39,734 nt of DNA, taken from the NCBI RefSeq assembly GCF_004353985.1, contig NZ_SMOA01000039.1, forward strand, positions 1-39,734. The letters run 5' to 3'. The stretch's first letter is position 1, and the number at the start of each line of letters is the position of its first letter. The notes beneath the pieces were generated by a model that made no database searches, had not been told where the DNA came from, and saw only the letters and a list, made by a program, of their open reading frames with translations. The position numbers were made by a program, and so were the translations under genes. Shown one piece after another: positions 16,743 to 24,353 of the stretch. This stretch comes from Paracraurococcus ruber (GTDB lineage: Bacteria; Pseudomonadota; Alphaproteobacteria; Acetobacterales; Acetobacteraceae).

Positions 16743-17606
16743 TCAGCGCGCGCGGGCCAGCAGCCGCTTCGCCCGTTCCACCACCGGCAGGTCGATCATC
16801 GCGCCCTCGAAGGCCACCGCGCCCTCGCCGCGGGCCAGCGCGTCCTCGAAGGCGGCGATCAGGCGGCGGGCGCGGTCGGCCTCCGCCGGGGCGACGCCGT
16901 ATTCCTCGTTGATGATGGGCACATGCGCCGGGTGGATGCAGGCGGTGCAGGCGAAGCCCAGCCGGCGCGAGCGTTGCAGGGAGGCGCGATAGCCCTCCAG
17001 GTCGCGGAAATCGGCGAAGGCGCCGATGCTGCCTAGCGGCAGGATGCCGGCGCCGCGCGCCGCCGCCACCACCATCATGCCGAAATGGTACAGCATGTCG
17101 GCGCCCGGCACCGCCTCCAGCTCGGTCGAGAGGTCCTCGGAGCCCACGCCCAGCGCCGCCATGCGCGGATCGGCGCCGGCGATGGCGGCCAGGTGCGGCA
17201 GGGCCTGCGGCGTCTCGACGATGCCGATGAAGCGCGTGCGGCCGATGGGCAGGCCAAGGGCCGCCTCGCGTGCCGCCACCACCTCCGACAGCAGGCGGAT
17301 ATGTTCCGGCCCCATCACCTTCGGCAGCATCAGCGCCGTCACCTGCGGCATCACGGCGGCGGCGATGTCCGGCACGGCGAGGTCGAGCGGGCGGTTGATC
17401 CGCACCGCCACCGCCGCGCCCGCCTGCCCCACGGTCGCCGCCGCCTCCGGCAGGGCGGCGCGGGCCGCGGCCTTTTCCGGCGGCGGGATGCTGTCCTCGA
17501 GGTCGAGGATGACGACATCGGCGCCGCGGGTATGCGCCTTGGCGACGAAGCGTTCGGCGGTCGCGGGGACAAACAGCAGGGAGCGCCAGGTCGGCAGGGT
17601 CATCAT
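16743..17606 (-). CDS. HpcH/HpaI-family CitE-like acyl-CoA lyase, probable citramalyl-CoA lyase
   Basis: TIM-barrel lyase of 287 residues, expected to cleave a beta-hydroxyacyl-CoA such as (S)-citramalyl-CoA into acetyl-CoA and pyruvate. CitE-family landmarks: WRSLLFVPATAERF at the start, VVILDLEDSIPP (metal-binding Asp/Glu region), RINRP, IGIVETPQALPHL (metal Glu), GSEDLSTEL, and ACIHPAHVPIINEEY near the end. ATG at 17606 (or the adjacent ATG at 17603) follows GAGGA and lies 7 bp beyond the CoA-transferase stop. With that transferase and the hydratase at 18900 it forms the three-enzyme itaconate degradation order. Malyl-CoA or other lyase activity remains possible. Confidence 0.85.
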   Translation of the reverse strand: MMTLPTWRSLLFVPATAERFVAKAHTRGADVVILDLEDSIPPPEKAAARAALPEAAATVGQAGAAVAVRINRPLDLAVPDIAAAVMPQVTALMLPKVMGPEHIRLLSEVVAAREAALGLPIGRTRFIGIVETPQALPHLAAIAGADPRMAALGVGSEDLSTELEAVPGADMLYHFGMMVVAAARGAGILPLGSIGAFADFRDLEGYRASLQRSRRLGFACTACIHPAHVPIINEEYGVAPAEADRARRLIAAFEDALARGEGAVAFEGAMIDLPVVERAKRLLARAR

Positions 17607-17613
17607 CGGGTCC

Positions 17614-18900
17614 TCAGGGCGCGGCGCCGCTGGCGCGCAGGGCGGCGATCTCGGCGGGAGAGTAGCCGGCCTCCGCCAGGATGGCATCGGTATGGGCGCC
17701 GAGGCGGGGCGCCGGCAGCGTCTCCGCCCGCATCCCGCCGGCGAAGGTGACGGGCGTGCGAGTGCGGCGGATGCGCCCCTCGGTCGGGTGGTCGTCGTAC
17801 TGCCAGAAGCCGACATCGACCAGATGCGGATCCTCCAGCAGGTCGTCGATGCTGTTGTAGCGCGCCGCCGGCACGTCGGCGGCGGCGAAGATCGCCAGCC
17901 ACTCGGCGGTGCTGCGCTGCGCCAGGCCCTCGACGCGCAGGCGGAAATACTCGGCGGCATTCTCGGTGCGCGCGATGGGCGAATCGAAGCGCGGGTCGTC
18001 CTTCAGCTCCGGCCGGCCGATCGCGTTGAAGAAGGCGAAGGCCTGCTTGTTGCTGTTGGGCTGCACGGTGATCCAGCCATCCATCGTCGGCAATGGCCGG
18101 TAGTCGGGGCTCAGCAGTCGGGCATCGCCGGTCGGCCCTTCCGGCGGGTCGAAGGTGGCGGCGCCGAGATGCTCGCTTGTGACGAAGCTCGCGGCGACCT
18201 CGAACATCGGCACCTCGATCGCCTCCCCCACCCCGGTTTTCTCGCGGCGATACAGCGCGAAGCCGATGGCCTGGGCGGCGACCAGGCCGGTGATGTGGTC
18301 GGTCATCACCATGGGGACGAAGCGCGGCTCCCCGATCGCCCGGTGGAAGGTGCCGGCGACGCCGGACAGCGACTGGATGACGGGATCATAGGCCGGGCGG
18401 CCGGCATAGCGCCCGCCCTCGCCGAAGGCGACGATGCCGCACTGGATCAGCCGCGGGTTCAGCGCGGCGAGCGAGGCGGGATCGAGCCCGGCGCGTGCCA
18501 GCCCGGCCGGGCGGACATTGGAGACGAAGACATCGGCACCGGCGATCAGCCGCTTCAGCGCCGCGAGGCCGCCGGGCTGCTTGATGTCCAGCGTGATGGC
18601 GCGCTTGTTGCGGTTGAAGTTGATGAACTTGCCGGACATGGAGGGCGTGCGGCAGCCGGCGGCGAGGTAGCGGAGGATGTCGCCGCCCGGCGCCTCCACC
18701 TTGATGACCTCGGCGCCCTGGTCGGCCAGGGTGCGCGTGCAGATCGGCCCCACCACCACGGTGGTGAGGTCGACGACCTTCACGCCCTCCAGCGGGCCGC
18801 CCGGTTCCCCGGCGGGCCGCTCCGCGCGCCGCGCCCCCCCGGGGTCCCCCGCGGCGTCCGGCATTGCGGGGTGGGGCGGCGCCCCCCGATCGGGTGGCAT
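17614..18900 (-). CDS. CaiB/BaiF-family CoA-transferase (copy 2), itaconate/mesaconate-type candidate
   Basis: Class III CoA-transferase, 428 residues from the ATG at 18900. The fold begins at GVKVVDLTTVVVGPICTRTLADQGAEVIKVE near residue 40. NRNKRAITLDIKQPGG and the catalytic Asp in MVMTDHITGL are present. The start overlaps the hydratase stop as TGATG, giving tight translational coupling; an internal ATG at 18864 would remove a low-complexity Pro/Ala leader and is also plausible. Sandwiched between hydratase and lyase genes, it is the best candidate to activate the dicarboxylate substrate with CoA, for example itaconate or mesaconate. The itaconate assignment rests on the neighbourhood. Confidence 0.86.
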   Translation of the reverse strand: MPPDRGAPPHPAMPDAAGDPGGARRAERPAGEPGGPLEGVKVVDLTTVVVGPICTRTLADQGAEVIKVEAPGGDILRYLAAGCRTPSMSGKFINFNRNKRAITLDIKQPGGLAALKRLIAGADVFVSNVRPAGLARAGLDPASLAALNPRLIQCGIVAFGEGGRYAGRPAYDPVIQSLSGVAGTFHRAIGEPRFVPMVMTDHITGLVAAQAIGFALYRREKTGVGEAIEVPMFEVAASFVTSEHLGAATFDPPEGPTGDARLLSPDYRPLPTMDGWITVQPNSNKQAFAFFNAIGRPELKDDPRFDSPIARTENAAEYFRLRVEGLAQRSTAEWLAIFAAADVPAARYNSIDDLLEDPHLVDVGFWQYDDHPTEGRIRRTRTPVTFAGGMRAETLPAPRLGAHTDAILAEAGYSPAEIAALRASGAAP

Positions 18901-19757
18901 CACGCGAACTCGCAATCGAGCTGGGCGCAGAGATGGCCGTCGCGGTCCTGCACCCAGGCCGCGACCTTGCCGTCCCGCAGGGCGGTGCCGCAGAGCGTGA
19001 CCGTGTCGCCGACATAGATCGGCCGGGTCAGCCGGGCGGTGAAGCCGCGCAGGGTCCCCTGCGTCTGCGCCACCGCCGCGTCCAGCAGCAGTTGCATGGT
19101 CAGCCCGCCATTCTGCACGGTGTTCGGGTAGCCTTCCTCCTGCCGCGCATAATCCGCGTCGTAATGGATGCGGTGGGCATTCCAGGTGATGGCGGAATAG
19201 CGGAAGACCAGCGCGGAACTCAGATGCTTCTCGACCCGCCAGGCGGCATCGGCCGGCGCCGGCACGGGCGCGCCGGTGCCGCTCGCCTCGCCGGGCTTCA
19301 CCGCCTCGCGGTAGATGGCGTCGAATTCGTCCACCGCGATCACCTGGCCGCCGCGGCGGATGGTGTGGCGCATGGTCAGCACGGTGATGAAGCCGGTGCG
19401 GGCCTGCTTGGGCAGGATGGCGGCGACCTCGGCGGTCTTGCTGGCCAGGTCGCCGACCCGCAGGCAATCCTGAATCGTCACGCGCCGGCCCGCGCCCATG
19501 CGGCGCGGCAGCGGGATGGGCGGCAGGAAGGTGCCGGGCTTCGGATGGCCGTCCTGGCCGATCTCGCCCTGCCGTGCCACATCGGCGAAGAACAGCGTGA
19601 ACCAGTGCGGCGGCAGCGGATCGCCCGGGCGGAACCCGGCCGGGTCCAGGTCCAGCATGCCGGCGATGCGGCGCACCGCGGCCAGGCCGACATCCTCCTC
19701 GACCACGCGGGTGCGGCCGACCCAGGATTGCAGTTCGGGGCTCAGCGTCTCGGACAT
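18900..19757 (-). CDS. Itaconyl/mesaconyl-CoA hydratase-like protein (FAS1-like dehydratase)
   Basis: Double hot-dog-type hydratase of 285 residues related to mesaconyl-C4-CoA hydratase and itaconyl-CoA hydratase. The N-terminal half contains PLPPHWFTLFFADV and a conserved FLPPIPLPRRMGAG block. The C-terminal half carries the active-site strand YSAITWNAHRIHYDADYA, matching the family fingerprint, followed by VQNGGLTMQLLLDAA. It would hydrate an unsaturated C5-dicarboxyl-CoA to citramalyl-CoA (family knowledge). It lies 9 bp after the Bug receptor stop, and its TGA overlaps the next ATG. Discrimination between itaconyl- and mesaconyl-CoA is not possible here. Confidence 0.86.
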   Translation of the reverse strand: MSETLSPELQSWVGRTRVVEEDVGLAAVRRIAGMLDLDPAGFRPGDPLPPHWFTLFFADVARQGEIGQDGHPKPGTFLPPIPLPRRMGAGRRVTIQDCLRVGDLASKTAEVAAILPKQARTGFITVLTMRHTIRRGGQVIAVDEFDAIYREAVKPGEASGTGAPVPAPADAAWRVEKHLSSALVFRYSAITWNAHRIHYDADYARQEEGYPNTVQNGGLTMQLLLDAAVAQTQGTLRGFTARLTRPIYVGDTVTLCGTALRDGKVAAWVQDRDGHLCAQLDCEFA

Positions 19758-19766
19758 TCTCGGGAC

Positions 19767-20753
19767 CTATTCGGCAACCAGGTTCAGGCGGCGGATCAGC
19801 GTGCCCCAGCGCTCGGCGTCCACCCGCGTGCGGGCGGTGAACTCCTCCGGCGTATTGGGCGCGGCGGCATCGGCGCCGACGCGGGCATAGGCGGCACGCA
19901 CGGCGTCGTCGCGCAGCGCGTCGTTCATGGCGGCGTTCAGGCGATGCACCGCCTCGGGCGGGGAGCGCGCGGGCAGCGCCAGGCCGAAATAGGCATTGGC
20001 CTCGAAGCCCGGGATGCTCTCGCTCATCGCCGGCACCTCCGGCCATTCCGGCCGGCGGCGCGGGGTGGTGACGGCCACGGGGCGGACGCCGGCGGTGCCG
20101 CGGATCGCCACCGCTTCCGGCACGCCCATGCAGCGGGCATGCACGCGGCCGGCCAGCATGTCCGCCATGGCCTGCGTCGTCTGCCGGTAGGGCACATGCA
20201 CCATGTCGAGGCCCAGGCGGGCGCCCATATCCTCCATGATCAGATGGGTGATGGCGCCGACGCTGGCCGAGGCATAGGTGAAGCGGCCGGGGTTGCGGCG
20301 GATCCAGTCCAGCACCGTGCCGAACTCCTCGCCGGGGATGGAGTTGTGCACCACCAGCATGTTCGCCGTGGTGCAGAACAGCCCGACCGGGATGAAGTCG
20401 CGCTCGGCATCGTAGGTCACGCCGCGATAGAGCAGCGCGTTCAGCCCGCTATTGGTGCCGGCGCCGGCGACCAGCACCGTGTAGCCATCGGGCGCCGCAC
20501 GGGCGACCGTCTCCGCCGCCAGGTTGCCGTTGCCGCCGGGGCGGTTGTCCGCCAGCACCGGCTGGCCGAGGCGCGCGGCCAGCGCCTCCGCCGTCACGCG
20601 GCTGACGATGTCGGTCTGGCCGCCGCCGCCGAAGGGAACCACCAGGCGGATCGGCCGGTCGGGCCAGGCGGCGCGGGCCAGGTGGGGCATCGTCAGGCCC
20701 GGCGTCGCCAGGGCGGCGGCCAGCACGGCACGGCGCGTGAGGGTGACGGTCAT
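19767..20753 (-). CDS. Bug/TctC-family periplasmic solute receptor 2 (operon-leading)
   Basis: Receptor of 328 residues with signal MTVTLTRRAVLAAALATPGL...ARA containing a twin-Arg-like RR but an ordinary hydrophobic core. Motifs: FGGGGQTDIVSRV replaces the usual PGGGTD, PVLADNRPGGNGN, and MVHVPYRQTTQA where the usual VPYRG has Gln in place of Gly. These loop changes may alter ligand choice. It is the first gene of the eight-gene operon and sits 9 bp before the hydratase gene, so its ligand is the likely operon substrate (a C5 dicarboxylate if the itaconate reading is right). GGGAGAGAACG precedes ATG 20753. Confidence 0.9.
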   Translation of the reverse strand: MTVTLTRRAVLAAALATPGLTMPHLARAAWPDRPIRLVVPFGGGGQTDIVSRVTAEALAARLGQPVLADNRPGGNGNLAAETVARAAPDGYTVLVAGAGTNSGLNALLYRGVTYDAERDFIPVGLFCTTANMLVVHNSIPGEEFGTVLDWIRRNPGRFTYASASVGAITHLIMEDMGARLGLDMVHVPYRQTTQAMADMLAGRVHARCMGVPEAVAIRGTAGVRPVAVTTPRRRPEWPEVPAMSESIPGFEANAYFGLALPARSPPEAVHRLNAAMNDALRDDAVRAAYARVGADAAAPNTPEEFTARTRVDAERWGTLIRRLNLVAE

Positions 20754-20852
20754 GGACGTTCTCTCCCGCCCGGCATCCTAGCGGGACGCGGCGCCCTGCA
20801 CAGCCCGGCGCGACCGGGGCATGATGCGGCGAAGCGGGGAAGGGGGTTCGGC

Positions 20853-21680
20853 ATGGCCATCATCGGCCTGGTCGCGCAGGGTGCCATGGGCGCCGGCATA
20901 GGGCGGCGGCTGACGCAGCGCGGCGCCACGGTGCTGACCAGCCTGGCGGGGCGCAGCAGCGCCAGCGCGCAGCGGGCGGCCGCGGCCGGGATGCGCGACG
21001 CTTCCCCGGCCGAGCTTGCCGGCGCCGACATCTTCCTGAGCGTGCTGCCGCCCTCCGAGGCGAAGGCCTGCGCGCAATGGCTGGCGCCGGCGCTGGCGGC
21101 GGCGCCGCGCCGCGCGGTGTATGTGGACTGCAACGCCGTCAGCCCGGCGACGGCGGCGGAGGTGGCGGCGGTCATCGCGCCGACCGGGGCGGATTTCGTC
21201 GATGGCGGCATCATCGGCGGCCCGCCGCGGGAGGATGGCTACACGCCGGTGCTCTACGTGGCGGGGGCGGCGGCGGAGCGCCTCGCCCCCTTGCGCGCGC
21301 ACGGGCTGGATGTGCGCGTCACGCCCGGGCCGGTCGGCGCCGCCTCGGCGCTCAAGATGTCCTATGCCGGGATCACCAAGGGGCTGGTGGCGCTGTCCTC
21401 GGCGATGATGCTGGCGGCGACGCGGGCCGGCGCGGCGGAGGGCTTCCGGGCGGAGCTGGCGCGCAGCCAGCCGGAGCTGCTCACATGGTTCGGCCGGATG
21501 GTGCCGCCGATGTACGACAAGGCCTATCGCTGGGTGGGCGAGATGGAGGAGATCGCCGAGTTCACCGGGCCGGAGGCGGCGGCGATCTACCAGGCGATCG
21601 CCGAGTTCTATCGCGGCATGGAGGCCGACCAGGCCGGCCCACGGGAGAAGACGCAGGCGCTCTCGGCCTTCCTCGGCTGA
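20853..21680 (+). CDS. 6-phosphogluconate/beta-hydroxyacid dehydrogenase-like NAD(P) oxidoreductase (DUF1932)
   Basis: Rossmann-fold oxidoreductase of 275 residues. The N-terminus IIGLVAQGAMGAGIGRRL is the dinucleotide-binding loop, followed by IFLSVLPPSEA and VDCNAVSPATAAEV. The C-terminal helical domain with SALKMSYAGITKGL holds the conserved Lys expected for beta-hydroxyacid dehydrogenases and matches the DUF1932-type domain. ATG at 20853 follows GGGGAAGGGGG; a long upstream frame is antisense to other genes. It is divergent from the eight-gene operon across a 99-bp gap and could reduce or oxidise a product of that pathway, though this is inference. A double hairpin directly follows its stop. 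Confidence 0.87.
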   Translation: MAIIGLVAQGAMGAGIGRRLTQRGATVLTSLAGRSSASAQRAAAAGMRDASPAELAGADIFLSVLPPSEAKACAQWLAPALAAAPRRAVYVDCNAVSPATAAEVAAVIAPTGADFVDGGIIGGPPREDGYTPVLYVAGAAAERLAPLRAHGLDVRVTPGPVGAASALKMSYAGITKGLVALSSAMMLAATRAGAAEGFRAELARSQPELLTWFGRMVPPMYDKAYRWVGEMEEIAEFTGPEAAAIYQAIAEFYRGMEADQAGPREKTQALSAFLG

Positions 21681-21683
21681 CTC

Positions 21684-21747
21684 GCGGGTTCCAAGGGCCC
21701 TGCGGCCCTTGGCGGGGAGAGTTCGAGAGGGGCAGAGCCCCTCTCGA
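21684..21747 (+). terminator. Double-hairpin terminator-like module (T2)
   Basis: GGGTTCCAAGGGCC-CTGC-GGCCCTTGG (stem 21691-21712) followed by TCGAGAGGGG/CCCCTCTCGA (21723-21747, 5-nt loop), both perfect. It lies 3 nt after the oxidoreductase stop region and 3 nt before the stop of the convergent Bug gene, consistent with a bidirectional terminator. Confidence 0.65.
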
Positions 21748-21750
21748 TGG

Positions 21751-22710
21751 TCACTCCTCCGGCCTGAAGCCCGAAGCCGCGACGATCGGCCCCCAGCCCT
21801 CGCGCTCGCTGCGGATGCGCTCGGCGAAGGCGGTCGGCTCCATGATCTCCGGCGCGAATTCCAGCCTTGTCAGCACCTCCTGCACCTCCGGCGTGCGGGC
21901 GGCGGCGGCCAGCGCCGCGTGCAGCGGCTGCACCACGGTGGCGGGGGCGCCGGCGGGCAGCAGCACGCCGAACCATTCCTGCCGCGTCAGCGCGGGGAAG
22001 CCGAGCTCGGCGAAGGTCGGCACGTCCGGCAGGCGCGGCACGCGGCGCGGCGCGCTGATGGCCAGGATGCGCATCTGCCCGGCCGCATGGAAGGGCACGG
22101 GCTCGGACAGCACGTTCATCCCGGCGGTGATGACGCCGGCTAGCACGTCGGTCATCACCGGCGCGCCGCCGCGATAGGGCACGTGGTTCAGGACGATGCC
22201 GGTCTGGCGGGCGAGCTCGACGCCGAGGAAATGCGGCATGGTCCCGGGGGACGGGCTGGCCCAGTCGGTCTGCTGCCGGCCCTTCGCCCAGGCGATGAAC
22301 TCGGCCAGCGTCTTCGCCGGGTGGTCGGCGCGGACGGTGAAGGCGAAGGGGAAGGCGCAGACGGTGGTCACCGGCGTGAAGTCGGCCAGCGGGTCGTAGC
22401 GCAGCGTGCGGTAGAGATGCGGGTAGATCACCAGCATGGAGGCCGGCGTCTGGATGTAGAGGCTGCCATCGGCGGGCGCGCCCTTCATCGCTTCCAGCGC
22501 GATGCGGCCGCCGGCGCCGGGGCGGTTCTCCACCAGGATATTGGCGCCCAGCGCGGCGCGCATCCGTTCGGCATAGGTGCGGGCGACGATGTCGGAGGAC
22601 CCGCCGGGCGGCCAGCCGAGCAGGGCGCGGATGGTGCGGCCCTGCGCCAGGGCGGGCGCGGCCAGCAGCGGCAGGGCGCCGAGGGCGGCGCGGCGGGTGA
22701 TGCGGATCAT
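21751..22710 (-). CDS. Bug/TctC-family periplasmic solute receptor 3
   Basis: Receptor of 319 residues with Sec/Tat-like signal MIRITRRAALGALPLLAAPALAQ. Loop motifs WPPGGSSDIVARTY, ILVENRPGAGG and LNHVPYRGGAPVM are typical. ATG at 22710 has GAGGAGACGC upstream. It lies 11 bp downstream of an enoyl-CoA hydratase gene on the same strand, suggesting a two-gene unit in which the imported acid is metabolised as a CoA ester. Ligand unknown. Confidence 0.9.
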   Translation of the reverse strand: MIRITRRAALGALPLLAAPALAQGRTIRALLGWPPGGSSDIVARTYAERMRAALGANILVENRPGAGGRIALEAMKGAPADGSLYIQTPASMLVIYPHLYRTLRYDPLADFTPVTTVCAFPFAFTVRADHPAKTLAEFIAWAKGRQQTDWASPSPGTMPHFLGVELARQTGIVLNHVPYRGGAPVMTDVLAGVITAGMNVLSEPVPFHAAGQMRILAISAPRRVPRLPDVPTFAELGFPALTRQEWFGVLLPAGAPATVVQPLHAALAAAARTPEVQEVLTRLEFAPEIMEPTAFAERIRSEREGWGPIVAASGFRPEE

Positions 22711-22721
22711 GCGTCTCCTCC

Positions 22722-23513
22722 TCAGCGTCCCTGGAAGACCGGCTTGCGCTTCTCGGCGAAGGCGCGCTGCGCCTCCTTCGTGTCCTCGGTGCGGGACAGC
22801 GCGACGGTCTGCGACTGCTCGTAGCGGTAGCCCTCGTGCAGCGGCAGGTCCTCCACCAGGGTGAAGGACCGCTTGGCCGCGCGCACCGCCAGCGGCACCT
22901 TCGCCGCGATCTCCCGCGCGATGCCGAGCGCGGTGTCGAGCAGTTGCGGCCCGGGCACGCAGGCGGAGGCGACGCGCATCCGCAGCAGCTCCGGCCCCGG
23001 GATGCGGCGGGCGGTGAAGAACATCAGCCGCGCATCGGACTGGCCGAAATGCCGCAGGATGTGCTTCACCCCGCCGGCCAGGCCGACCTCCACCTCGGTC
23101 ATGGACATGAAGCTGTCCTCGCTGACCACGATGATGTCGGCGCAGAGCGCGAGGGCGCAGCCGGCGCCGATCGCCGCGCCGTTCACCGCGGCGATGATCG
23201 GCTTGTCGCATTCCAGCAGGCTGTCGAAGCAGGCGCGGACCAGGCGGTTGTGGCGTGGATAGGCGCCCCGCACCTCCGTCATGCCGGGCCGTTCCTTCAG
23301 GTCGGCCCCGGCGGAGAAGACGCGGCCGGCGCCGGTCAGGACGATGGCGCGCACCTCCGGGCTGTCATGCAGCACGTCGAAGAGCCGGCAGGTCTCCTCC
23401 CGGAATTTCCCGTTCTGGGCATTCACCGGCGGGCGGTCGAGCGTGACGGTCGCGACGAAGTCCGCGACCTCCACGCGGTAGCATTCCAGCCCTTCCAACC
23501 CGGGCAGCGGCAT
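22722..23513 (-). CDS. Enoyl-CoA hydratase/isomerase (crotonase family)
   Basis: Crotonase-fold enzyme of 263 residues. The first oxyanion-hole segment is GRVFSAGADLKERPG and the second AAVNGAAIGAGCALALCADI, with a catalytic-region Glu in SMTEVEVGLAGG. RPPVNAQN near residue 30 is also typical. The frame and ATG at 23513 are unambiguous. It is translated 11 bp ahead of a Bug receptor gene. Enoyl-CoA hydration is likely, but isomerase or decarboxylase activity in the crotonase family cannot be excluded. Confidence 0.9.
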   Translation of the reverse strand: MPLPGLEGLECYRVEVADFVATVTLDRPPVNAQNGKFREETCRLFDVLHDSPEVRAIVLTGAGRVFSAGADLKERPGMTEVRGAYPRHNRLVRACFDSLLECDKPIIAAVNGAAIGAGCALALCADIIVVSEDSFMSMTEVEVGLAGGVKHILRHFGQSDARLMFFTARRIPGPELLRMRVASACVPGPQLLDTALGIAREIAAKVPLAVRAAKRSFTLVEDLPLHEGYRYEQSQTVALSRTEDTKEAQRAFAEKRKPVFQGR

Positions 23514-23550
23514 AGGCTTCGTTCCCTGGACGTCGGGACAAGTCCTAGCG

Positions 23551-23604
23551 GATGCCTCACGGACCGGCCAGAGGCCGGATGCCTACCAGACCGGCCAGAG
23601 GCCG
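23551..23604. repeat. 27-bp tandem duplication at the end of the VOC gene
   Basis: Units 23551-23577 and 23578-23604 share GACCGGCCAGAGGCCG and GATGCCT, with three mismatches. The second unit contains the VOC stop codon; the first lies just beyond it and would re-encode GLWPV if the stop were read through. Confidence 0.6.
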
Positions 23605-24005
23605 GGGGTCGCCAGTTCCATCAGGTGGCCATCGGGGTCGCGGAAATAGACGCTCTCGCTGCCGCGCGGCCAGCGCGTGCGGCCCTCGACAGGCACGCCT
23701 TGCGCGGCCAGCCGCGCCTCCCAGCCCGGCAGGTCGGCGGCGGCGACGGCCAGGGCGCAATGCACCGGGCCGCTGCCGTCATGCGGCGGGATGGTGCCGC
23801 CGGGCAGGTGCACCGTCTCGGTCGTCGCGCCGCGCAGGAACAGCAGCAGGGCGCTGCGGCCGCCGACCGGATAGGCCGTCAGGCGTTCATCCGCGAACAT
23901 CGTCGCCAGGCCCAGCTTGCCCTCGTAGAAGGCGCGCGCCCGCGCCATGTCGTCGACATAAAGCGCGGTCTCGAGCACGCCGGCGAGGGGTGGGGCATCG
24001 GCCAT
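23583..24005 (-). CDS. VOC-family (glyoxalase/dioxygenase-fold) protein
   Basis: Metal-dependent vicinal-oxygen-chelate protein of 140 residues. Two beta-alpha-beta-beta-beta modules: ETALYVDDMARARAFYEGKLGL at the start and VHCALAVAAADLPGWEARL in the second half. The closing motif VYFRDPDGHLMELATP carries the metal-binding Glu, and VHC the His. Enzyme type (lyase, dioxygenase, fosfomycin-type transferase) cannot be decided. ATG at 24005 follows GGGAGGATCGG. It lies 69 bp downstream of nothing functional on its own strand and is divergent from the lipoprotein gene at 24086. Confidence 0.87.
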   Translation of the reverse strand: MADAPPLAGVLETALYVDDMARARAFYEGKLGLATMFADERLTAYPVGGRSALLLFLRGATTETVHLPGGTIPPHDGSGPVHCALAVAAADLPGWEARLAAQGVPVEGRTRWPRGSESVYFRDPDGHLMELATPGLWPVW

Positions 24006-24085
24006 GGCCCGATCCTCCCGCGCCGGGCGCGGCGCGGCAAGCCACGCCCTGGCGAGAGGCGCCGCGGCACCCGATATGCTGCGGC

Positions 24086-24352
24086 ATGCACCGCCGCGCC
24101 CTGTTCGCCCTGCTGGTCCTGCCCGCCTGCGGCACGGCGCAGCCGATCCGGCAGGACCCGCCCGCCGCCGCCTCACCGGCCGAGCGGCAGCAGCAGCTGG
24201 ACGGGTTCTGGCAGCGGCAGCGGGAGAAGGAGGCGGCGGACCGCTTCTGGAACGGCCCGCGCGAGGCCCGCCGCAACCTGACGCGCGACCAGATCGAGCG
24301 CTGGGAGGACCAGCGCTGGCGGCGCCAGGGCTGGCGCAGCTACCCGTACTGA
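24086..24352 (+). CDS. Small putative lipoprotein
   Basis: Unrecognised 88-residue protein. The N-terminus MHRRALFALLVLPACG has a lipobox-like LPAC at residues 12-15, so lipidation at Cys15 is predicted. The mature part is Gln/Arg/Trp-rich with repeated FWQRQREKE / RFWNGPREARR / RWEDQRWRRQGW character, highly polar and helical. It ends 1 bp from the convergent MFS stop. No ribosome site is obvious. Envelope-associated function unknown. Confidence 0.65.
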   Translation: MHRRALFALLVLPACGTAQPIRQDPPAAASPAERQQQLDGFWQRQREKEAADRFWNGPREARRNLTRDQIERWEDQRWRRQGWRSYPY

Positions 24353-24353
24353 C

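Noticed and set aside
18864-18900. Later start (ATG 18864) for the second CoA-transferase
   Set aside because: Possible, but the TGATG overlap with the hydratase stop favours 18900; neither has a strong ribosome site.
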